From Hexactinellida sp. DTS-2022 (Eukaryota > Porifera > Hexactinellida), in NCBI GenBank assembly GCA_028753945.1, contig JAPNXP010000018.1:2357643-2421642 (forward strand): a stretch of DNA of 64,000 bases, in the 5' to 3' direction. A program made the position numbers and the translations under genes. The notes under the pieces were generated by a model. That model was not told the origin of the DNA. It worked only from the letters and a program-made list of their open reading frames with translations, and did not search any database. Of the stretch, positions 56,634 to 64,000 are shown one piece after another. Each line of letters starts with the position of its first letter. Positions within the stretch are counted from its first letter, which is position 1.

Positions 56634-57700
56634 TCTAGAGACTTGCTAAATTATAGCTGATATCAAGAAATTATCCAGGAGCGGAACACGCTCCTTTTTG
56701 GAGTATGATGTATTAATTAGGAGCCGTGGAAATTTTGAATCTTCTCCAATACGGTAACATTCATTGTGATTTAGGCGTATTAAAATTTTATTCAGACAAG
56801 GAATAAGAGCGTATTTACAAATGGTTGCATAATACACTAGCGGATACATTGAACTAAATAAAGAATGTGTACTAGAAATAATCGAATAATTCTAGATCCC
56901 AGGGACATTTAGTATAATAAAGTCTGCTCAATTAATCCTGGACAAACAAACAACAATTGTGTTATCAATATATATGTACGAACACTTCGATATCGGACCT
57001 GCACGCGCATCTATTAAGGGTCGCTGCTCGAGTAAACTTCGCCATAACCCAAATTAATATGAAGTATATGGTGTATTTAATATATTCCTAACAAAGACCC
57101 GTTTGAAGCCTTAGTTCGTTTGTGTCGCATCAAGTTATAAGCGTTTCGAGACTTTGTTTTCTCATTAATTACCAATTCATTCAGGAATATGAATGTAACA
57201 CAGTGTAATTTGGTTGGGAGTGCATATATTTTAGAGAAATAGAACAAACTATGTTACTCTATAATGCTCACTATCTAAATTTTGCATCATCATGGATTGC
57301 TTTAAGTAGATTGAAAAATTGAACTTTATTTCATTAATTAGTAAATTAATAGAAATAATTGAGCTGAAAAATACATTAATATTGGAACATAGTATGAATG
57401 TATATATAAACCATTCAAAATTGTAATGTCAACATCTGAAGATGTTAACGTAACTTTGGTGCGAATTATCGTATTTAATAGCCAACTTTTAAATTAGTTA
57501 AACATTCATTATTTTCGTTGCCACAAAGATTTGTTCTAAATAGTCCATCCCTCTTCATAGAGTATACAATAACTACCGATTATAAAAGTATACATGTACA
57601 CATTACATATAGGAATATATTGAGTGTAATCACTTGTTTAGTCTTGAAATTTAAGAACCCGTACAAAATTTAACATGTTGAGAAATTATAATAACAACAT
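56634..57700. repeat. AT-rich stretch with a diverged GC-rich repeat copy
   Basis: At 56975-57040 lies a diverged copy of the GC-rich repeat seen at 17150 and 24690 (ACTTCGATATCGG, GGGTCGCTG). At 56938-56960 GGACAAACAAACAACAATTG matches the tracts near 25120 and 27380. At 56655-56685 ATCAAGAAATTATCCAGGAG resembles 45673-45692. No gene is seen. Confidence 0.45.
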
Positions 57701-57709
57701 AATTTTTCG

Positions 57710-58180
57710 TGTGATTGTTAAATTCCTAAAATATTCCTGCGTCGCAAGGAAATTTGTCCCAGTGATCACTTAAGAGACACCAAATTTCAAGTTGATTACG
57801 AACATCAGCATAAAAATTGAATTTAACTGGATTTAAGCAAGGTAGATGAGTTCTAAAACCTTCAAAATGTGTCCCCTAAGTGTCAATTGTGTCCGACATA
57901 ATCTTTTGGCACTATGAACACGGTTAACACGAATTTCCGGATAATAAGAACAGAAATTTACACAAAATCAGGTCCAATAATGGATTTCAATTGGCATTAT
58001 TCCGGTTAATACGAACTCCGGATAAGGCAAACAAATTTGGACCGTCAGTTGGTGTTCGTATTAACGAGTTTCTACTGTTATAGTTCCAAAAAATAAACTT
58101 TTCAACAAAGTATCAAAATTATATAAAAAAGTGCATGGCTAAGGATTTTTTTGGTTGGACGCCGCTGGAATATCTCTGAG
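57710..58180. repeat. second copy of the 53803 repeat with a pogo-like insert
   Basis: The blocks listed for 53803-54237 recur. Between GGCACTA and TATAGTTCC lies about 175 bp (57906-58083) with GGTTAACACGAATTTCCGG at one end and GTATTAACGAGTTTCTACTG at the other, a decayed pogo-like MITE. The other copy shows the site without it. Confidence 0.6.
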
Positions 58181-58249
58181 ATAATTCACAAGTATAAATT
58201 ACCACTAAATTTTTAATAATTAGTTAATTATCAATAACATACAAGGTGA

Positions 58250-59850
58250 ATTTAATAATGTCTAACACATGTTCTATTTAGTTTAGTTTGCTTTAATCCA
58301 TTGTATAAAATATAATCAATAAATAGAAGCCAGCTCGAAACACAAGTTGAATCAACATAATTAACGAAAGTTGAATGTACGGGTTAAGATTTAACAAGTT
58401 GAAATAATAAAACATAACAACATGTTCCTTTGGAGGTACTAAGTGGTTGGTGAATTTATAGTGCATCCAAAAGAAAATGCTGTCGTCACGGGCATGATTT
58501 TAGATTTTTGATTATGTCATCATCACAATAAAGTTATTAAACCATTTCAAATACTATTTCGGAAGGTAATGAACCTTAGTGTATAGGTAGTTACCTTTTA
58601 GCCCACATCGTTTCAGAGATATTCTCATATGTGTATGAATATAATACAAGCTGTTAAGAGTTAAGAGTTAAGACTAACTTGTTAAGTTGATCCGTGCCAT
58701 AGGAACAATTGATGCATAAGAAGTTTGTTCCTATCTTGTATAATTTCTGAAATTAATGATATTTAGTTAACTAATCCAAATAATTATTCAATGTATAAAA
58801 ATTTAACATCAATTTCAATGCAAAGAAAAATCTATAACTTTAATAATTTGGAATGACTATGAATTAAAAATGAATTACGTACAAAATTTGAATTCAGCAA
58901 CTCGAAAACACCAATAAACAAATTGGAAACGTCTTTTTTGTTAATATAAATTGAATTAATTAGAATTAAAAAACGTCACTATATCCCACGTGCAAGAATA
59001 TTCTTGCAAAAGTAAATAAACTAACGAAATCTGCCTTATTATGGAACATATAATCTAAGTTATCAATTGAAAATAGAAGCCTACTCAATCTTACAAGTTG
59101 AAACAATATAATTAGATTGAACAATTTCAATTGAACTGAAGTGCAGCAAACAAAAGAAATTGACAACTCAATTGTGGCAATTTAAAAAATTAAATAATAA
59201 AAATAATAAAAAATCAAAAATTGCAGCTGTGCCGATAGCATGTTCCTATGGAGTATGGAGGCATTATGTTTTGGTGGGTACTGGTTGGTTAATTGATAGT
59301 GTGTCTCCAAAGGAAAATGCTGTGGATACAACTGCAATTTTTCGATTTTTTCGCCATGTCATGAACGCCTCAAGGTATTTAGACCCAATTATCAAGTTGT
59401 CACGGGTGAAAGGAACGGTTGATAAATTTGAAGTTTGTTTCTGTCTAAAGCCATCTTGAGTTTAATGCCATTTATTAATTATGTATAAATAATAAATTAA
59501 ATAAATAATTAATTATTTTAGCAATGTTATCCACGGTGAGTAGAGTTGAGTCAACAAATTCCTTATTTTATTTTATTTGCTTTAATCCATTGTAAACTAA
59601 TACTACAAGTAAATCTCGAATTCACAAGTTAAATCAATATAATAATCGCAAGTTGAAACAATAGAGGTAAGATTAAATTAGTAATAATAATAATAATAAT
59701 AATAATAAGTAATCAAGGCAGCAAGATTAGAACTTGACCACTATACTATAATATAGTCGGCACAGTAAAATAAATAATAATAATAATAATAATAGGCAGT
59801 AATTTCAATACTGGCCCACTACGATGCAGTCGGCACAGTAAAAGTTATAG
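58250..59850. repeat. R1 repeat copy C
   Basis: It contains the TTTAATCCATTGTATAA block twice (58310 and 59580), the GCAGCTGTGCCGATAGCAT unit (59223), the ATATTCTTGCAAAAG block (58995), and two terminal units with ATATAGTCGGCACAGTA (59750-59840). The 88-codon frame in copy A and the 99-codon frame here cover the same repeat and are not conserved as protein. A TAA/AAT microsatellite lies at 59682-59707 and another at 59768-59794. Confidence 0.6.
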
Positions 59851-60857
59851 TATGGTTCTACTATATTTTCATACCACAAGATGCACAGTCTTTATAGGAA
59901 TTCCTGCCGGCCATCCGGCATTACGCAACAGCCTGACTAGACCATTGGTGATAGAGATTTCAAATTGGACAGGAGATAGAGAGTTACCTGGAGTGAGACC
60001 TTCTTAATTTTGACACCTGTATAATCTGGATTTTTCTGGACCAAACATAATCATTGTACACATTGAGTGCTTAAACATACATTTTAACCCTTATCTAAAA
60101 CAACAATTTGGTATACCGACAATTTTTTCTTATTTCGTTTAGTGTCGAATCAGACAGATTCCAATCAGGGGGTTATTTAGGTGCCAGTCAGGCATCGGTT
60201 GAAGTGAAAAGTGCCTGCAGTGTGATTAGATTTAGGTAACGTGTTGGCACTTTATGCCAACACGTTGGTGTCTTGTGTCTGCCAGATTTTCTGGGCCAGA
60301 GATATCTGGATAAACACCTGTTTGTGTTCCGTATAAATATTACATCCTTCAAATAATTTCGGATCATTGACTTATACCCTTTATGTAATATGGCTGATAC
60401 CTTTAGGGTGTGATATAATTTTTACCTCCATAATAAAGTGCCAGCTAAGAAAATCCCGGATAAACCCCTGATTTTACTGAATACTAGTTAATAGCAGTTC
60501 ATTTTAATTCTTAGAGATTACACTATATTAAACTTCCATAAAGAAACGAAATGTAACTTCTTATTGTGAAATCAAGAATTTTTAATTCGATGGTTTTGTA
60601 GTTCATAGATATGTTGGGAATATTCGCTATTTGATATCATTTCAACACAAAAACAATCGAGTGTTAATGAAATTGATAGGTTTTTGGTATAGATTAAAAT
60701 ATTCGATTATAGCTTGCCAAAATAAAATATTTATATGGAATCTTGTTTTGGAGCTGTCCCCATGCAGAAATTGTTCCCCCTATTAACTAATAAAATTTTT
60801 AATCTTCAAAATGTGAAATATTATATTTAGTAACTGATAATGATCAATCGTATTTAC
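59851..60857. other. AT-rich stretch, no gene seen
   Basis: Near 60235, GTGTTGGCACTTTATGCCAACACG forms a short perfect stem with CGTGTTGGCA; its loop is only a few bases. Nothing else is recognised. Confidence 0.35.
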
Positions 60858-60974
60858 TTGGATAATTCCTCGACCTGTTTTATCCCTGTACCTTTTTCGC
60901 AAATAGCTTCCATTATATGGACCCCCTTCCATAGTCAGTGATACAAATATGGAGATCCTGTGGACCCGAGGCAT
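60858..60974 (-). CDS. candidate small exon, function unknown
   Basis: A 39-codon frame begins MPRVHRISIFVSLTMEGG and runs to GRGIIQ before a donor CAA/GTAAAT. ATG 60974 could be a start, or a TCCACAG acceptor lies just inside. It ends in phase 0, whereas the exon at 56002 needs phase 1, so it cannot join that exon directly. It may be an upstream exon of the dynein gene with one missing between, or chance. Confidence 0.2.
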
Positions 60975-61431
60975 AGGCGGCGCTAAGGGTAAGCCAGCTC
61001 CTACCTTCTAATTTCTCGTACCTACCAACTAAACCTTTGTGCCTTCCAAGATAGTTGAACCCAGTAGAACGGCCATGCCGATATTCCGGTCACTATTTCA
61101 AATCCCGAAAATCCCGTATTCACATCAACATCAACCATCTCATAAATCCGAATCTCATAATTACTCCGAACTCCAAATTTCGGCCATCATCCTCAAATTT
61201 AAAGGATTGAAATTTTATGATTTATTTGATTTTTTCGGGAAATTTAAATTATTGATTTGAATGAACATAACTCAAATTGTGCAACAGGTATACAATTGCG
61301 AATTACGCAGTCAATATACTTTGCAATATTACGTAGAAATAACTACCTAGGGCGCGGGCGGCGCGGGCGGCACGGGTGAACCCGTTGCTCCGGTCAATTC
61401 CTCCCCCAAAAAATCTGACCTAAAACTACCA

Positions 61432-61519
61432 CAGTCGAAATCGGATTATTTTGTCCAATTATTTTCATGGATAATTCGACAAAATAATCCGATAAAACAA
61501 AATAATCCGATTTCGACTG
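61432..61519. mobile_element. 88-bp pogo-like MITE
   Basis: It starts CAGTCGAAATCGGATTATTT and ends AAATAATCCGATTTCGACTG; the element is almost entirely its two arms. The right flank is TA and the left flank CA, so one duplication base is changed or the site was different. Confidence 0.6.
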
Positions 61520-61769
61520 TAACAAACTAACATAATAATCAATAACTTTAACTTAACCATAAATCATTAATATTCAACAACATATCAAATCAATAAATAA
61601 ATTATCTTAACGGTGTATGAAGGGGGGTGCGGGGGGTGGGCTTTGCCCCTCCCCCCCAGGTTTTGGTTGATCATTTCTACTTGTGTACCCGTTGCTGCGA
61701 CGGGTTGCCGGCGCCCCAGACTACGATTGTAATAGCTTTCACCATATTCAAATAGTAATTGATTTTGGT
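61520..61769. other. GC-rich patch before the gypsy remnant
   Basis: 61620-61720 has G and C runs and GTACCCGTTGCTGCGACGGG, which is partly self-complementary; ACCCGTTGCTCCGG at 61380 is related. It may be pieces of a further MITE. No gene is seen. Confidence 0.3.
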
Positions 61770-61783
61770 TTTGAGGACATTTA

Positions 61784-62509
61784 ATGACCCCACACGGTTA
61801 CCAATCTCTTCCCAGCCTGGTATCTAAGATAAAGGACCAACCTCGCCCGAATAACCTGAAAGAACTTCGGTCGTCTTTAGGTTTAGTTAATTACTACAGG
61901 GAGTTCATCCCTAAGATGTCCGAAATAGCATTACCGTTATTCAGACTGACGAAGATGGGTGTGAGATGGTGGTGGAATGCAAATTGCGAAGGTAGTTACC
62001 ATACACTCTGCGAGACTCTTGCGAAAGAACCCGTTCTGCTCGCGTTTCCTGTATGGGAAAAGCCTTTTCATTTGGAGGTAGACTCTTCAAGTGAGGCAGT
62101 CGGCGGGATTTTGTCTCAGGAGGATGCACAGGGGCAGAGAAGGTCAGTCTCTTTCTCCTCATCTACTCTAAGCCCCCCTCAGCAAAAGTACAACGCCGGG
62201 GAAAGAGAGGCATGGGCCATAGTAGCTGCGAGTCGTAAATGGCGAAAGTATTTGCAAGCAGCAGTGGAAATCGGAGTTTGGACTGACCACAACCCACTTG
62301 CGTGGATGAGGAAACAGAAAGATCCCAGAGGCAAGTATGCCCGGTGGATTCTCGAGCTCGAACCCCTTAATTACGTTGTGAAGTACCGTAAGGGTCCTGA
62401 AAACCTCGCAGCCCATCACCTAAGCAGGTGTCCGACAGGTGCAGACAACGTAGTTAACGACGACGTAGAGTACTTCGAAGGGAATGTTCACACTTCGAAA
62501 AGGGAATAA
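61784..62509 (+). pseudogene. gypsy pol: reverse transcriptase end and RNase H
   Basis: The 241-codon frame starts at a Met in the HLMTPHGYQSLPSLVSKI segment, the end of the reverse transcriptase palm. Then follow the thumb and connection (LKELRSSLGLVNYYREFIPK) and an RNase H domain: FHLEVDSSSEAVGGILSQ (first Asp), YNAGEREAWAIVAASRKWRK (Glu), IGVWTDHNPLAWM (Asp), and PENLAAHHLSR, where the usual ADxLSR Asp is His. The frame stops in the linker at 62509. The upstream YxDD part is absent. Confidence 0.85.
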
Positions 62510-62675
62510 TTAGATGGGGCACGGTAATGAGTTACCGGATTTAGCAAAGAAGATATTGTAGGCACAGAGGCACGACGAGATGACGGAAGACCCAATTATG
62601 CAACTACAGACCCACGGTATAGTTGCCTCCGGCCAACTGAAGTAGTTCTGCGGCCTTAAGATTAGGAATGGAATC

Positions 62676-63672
62676 TTGTATAGACGAAAAAGGATAGTAA
62701 TACCAGCTTCCTTACGAGAGGAGATTTCCGAAATGGTTCATCGCTCATACCATGGGGGCATCCAACGCACAATTCAGGAGCTCAAAATTAGATTTTATTG
62801 GCGTGGCATGGATGCCGACGCCGAGAGTGTGTGCAAGAGGTGCATGGTTTGTTTAAAGAATGAGATCGTACTACGAGATCGCACAGTTATGTCAGCAGCT
62901 TGGTATACAGAAGTGTCACTCCACACCATATCACCCCCAAGGGGATGGTGAGGCTGAGAGGAGCATTCAGTCTTTCAAACAATCTTTGCGATGTCAGCTC
63001 GCGGAAAAGGAATTGTGTCTTACAGATTGGCCAAAATTACTCCAGGAAACCACTTTCATCGACAATGCACAGATAAACGCTAGTACCGTGTCACACCTAA
63101 CGCGTTTGCGAACAAAGGCTGATGTCACCGTCCCTCTGGGGGAAACCGATGGATTCGCGAGACCGCGGGAGTGTTGTGAAGTTTCTAGGGAGAGAGACAG
63201 CCTACTTTTCGATAGAGTAGCTGCGAACAAGTATTCGGCTAGGGAGAAAATGAAAAGGAGCTACGATAGGGGGACAAAAGTATCCAAAATCTTATCCGGG
63301 AATTGGGTACTCGTAAAAGACGAAGCGCGAACCGATTCACTGTCACCCGTTTACCGCGGACCTTGGAAAGTACTGAAGAGAAGCGGAGTTAACGTACACC
63401 TCAAGATCCCGGGTGTAGAGAGAGCTCGCGTGGTACATTTGAATAGGTGCAAAGACTCCCCACCTGCGAATGAGAATGGGGGTAGTACAGGCCATATAAC
63501 CTGGATAACACCCCAGCTCGAGAGTGACTTTCACAGTTCACACTCGGAAGCTGAAGAAGTTGAGACTACCTTTGGAGTCGACGAAAGCGTCCCGATACCA
63601 GAGCAAGAACCCAGAATGTCGTCTAGGCAACGCAGAGTCCCCGATCGATATGGCGAATGGGTTATGTATTAG
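62676..63672 (+). pseudogene. gypsy integrase with internal deletion
   Basis: The frame at 62676-62951 has the zinc-binding HHCC domain (MVHRSYHGGIQRTIQELKI, CKRCMVC). About 62860 the sequence jumps directly to the end of the catalytic core in another frame: YEIAQLCQQLGI, CHSTPYHPQGDGEAERSIQS (catalytic Glu). The first two acidic residues of the D,D-35-E triad and roughly 100 codons are gone. The C-terminal domain follows (REKMKRSYDRGTKV, GNWVLVKDEAR, YRGPWKVLKRSG, VVHLNRCK) and the frame ends RRVPDRYGEWVMY. Between 62510 and 62675 the linker has stops. Confidence 0.83.
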
Positions 63673-63710
63673 CGAACAGCCCTAGTCAATACTCTTTGAT
63701 GGGGGAGTGA

Positions 63711-63874
63711 TGTAACGATGTTATATCTATTAGACGACCATTAGTTTAGTATAGTTAGTATAAGTTAATAGTTAGAGTTTACATAGAGTCAGTAGCAACA
63801 ATTTAGTTTTCTTAACTGTGTTCTATTAGACTGATTATACATTCGTAACTCTCTCAATCAATTTCGTCGTTACA
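63711..63874 (+). repeat. 3' long terminal repeat, 164 bp
   Basis: It begins TGTAACGATG just after a purine-rich GATGGGGGAGTGA tract (probable plus-strand primer) and ends TCGTCGTTACA, so the ends TGTAACGA and TCGTTACA are inverted copies. The right flank is CACAC. The LTR is short for a gypsy element. No second LTR is in the window. Confidence 0.75.
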
Positions 63875-64000
63875 CACACAAAAAATTAAAACTTTGTGAT
63901 TTAATATACTATAACTAGCGCGCTTCGCTTGCTAGGTCGCTTCGCGGCAGAACACAACCACACACCAACCGCACGGTTATGGTTGTTTATATACTTCTAA
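63875..64000. other. right edge, with GCGCGCTTCGCTTGCTAG motif
   Basis: ACTAGCGCGCTTCGCTTGCTAG at 63915-63936 resembles the motif at about 20890. Read on the minus strand it is a small hairpin followed by CTAG and T, a form seen at Helitron 3' ends. That reading is tentative. Confidence 0.3.

Larger units (their letters stand above)
61770..63874 (+). mobile_element. Ty3/gypsy retrotransposon, 5'-truncated, with 3' LTR
   Basis: Homology starts abruptly inside the reverse transcriptase and runs through RNase H and integrase to a 3' LTR. Gag, protease, most of reverse transcriptase and the 5' LTR are missing. The GC content of the coding part is visibly higher than the surroundings, which suggests a later arrival than the P and hAT relics. 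No envelope-like frame lies between integrase and the LTR. Confidence 0.85.

Noticed and set aside
1-64000. tRNA, rRNA, CRISPR array or bacterial promoter and terminator signals
   Set aside because: No cloverleaf, rRNA-like block or regular spacer array was seen. The regular repeats found are tandem transposon ends and microsatellites in a eukaryotic setting.

Overview
The window looks like nuclear DNA of an animal, probably an aquatic invertebrate with ciliated or flagellated cells. It is AT-rich, has introns with GT..AG borders, carries no bacterial-type operons, and is crowded with eukaryotic DNA transposons (P/THAP, Mutator-like, hAT, Ginger-like, Tc1/mariner and pogo-like) plus one Ty3/gypsy remnant. 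I cannot name the species.

The one cellular gene I can support runs on the minus strand. It is a dynein heavy chain tail, read as five exons: 56002-55724, 43190-42772, 16710-15860, 12580-12307 and 7255-6715. Splice phases agree at all four junctions (1, 0, 2, 0). The exon at 42772-43190 carries the tail pattern typical of axonemal heavy chains. The gene continues past the left edge, and its 5' end is not certain; a weak candidate exon lies at 60858-60974. Four introns of about 12.5, 26, 3.3 and 5.1 kb fill most of the window, and almost every mobile element lies inside them.

Layout from left to right. 1-6640: a large repeat with inverted ends (here called R1), itself hit by several hAT and TA-type MITEs. 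6715-12580: two dynein exons separated by pogo-like MITEs, a tandem repeat and a 5'-truncated P-element transposase. 12650-15839: a mariner-type MITE that fills an intron and is itself split by a pogo-like MITE and a 2.46-kb P element. 15860-16710: dynein exon. 16913-20278: a complete Mutator-like element with a 9-bp target duplication. 21490-30075: a hAT-type element with an 8-bp duplication, enclosing a 7.8-kb Ginger-like element, which in turn encloses a fold-back structure and several MITEs. 30407-34312: a P element apparently split by a FLYWCH-type Mutator-like element. 34438-40643: a BED-finger hAT transposon and several hAT MITEs. 41230-42650: R1 copy B, next to the dynein exon at 42772-43190. 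45101-50420: a ZMYM1-like hAT pseudogene split by a mariner MITE, then a 1.07-kb palindrome with P-like ends and a hAT MITE. 51100-55232: another P element, broken by nested insertions. 55724-56002: the most 5' dynein exon I can chain. 56472-59850: repeats and R1 copy C. 61770-63874: a 5'-truncated gypsy element with a 164-bp 3' LTR.

None of the transposase or integrase reading frames appears intact. The value of the window lies in the clear nesting order, the many exact target duplications, and several families (the P-type palindrome, R1, the long-inverted-repeat element) that may be undescribed. Without searches I cannot say which are new.
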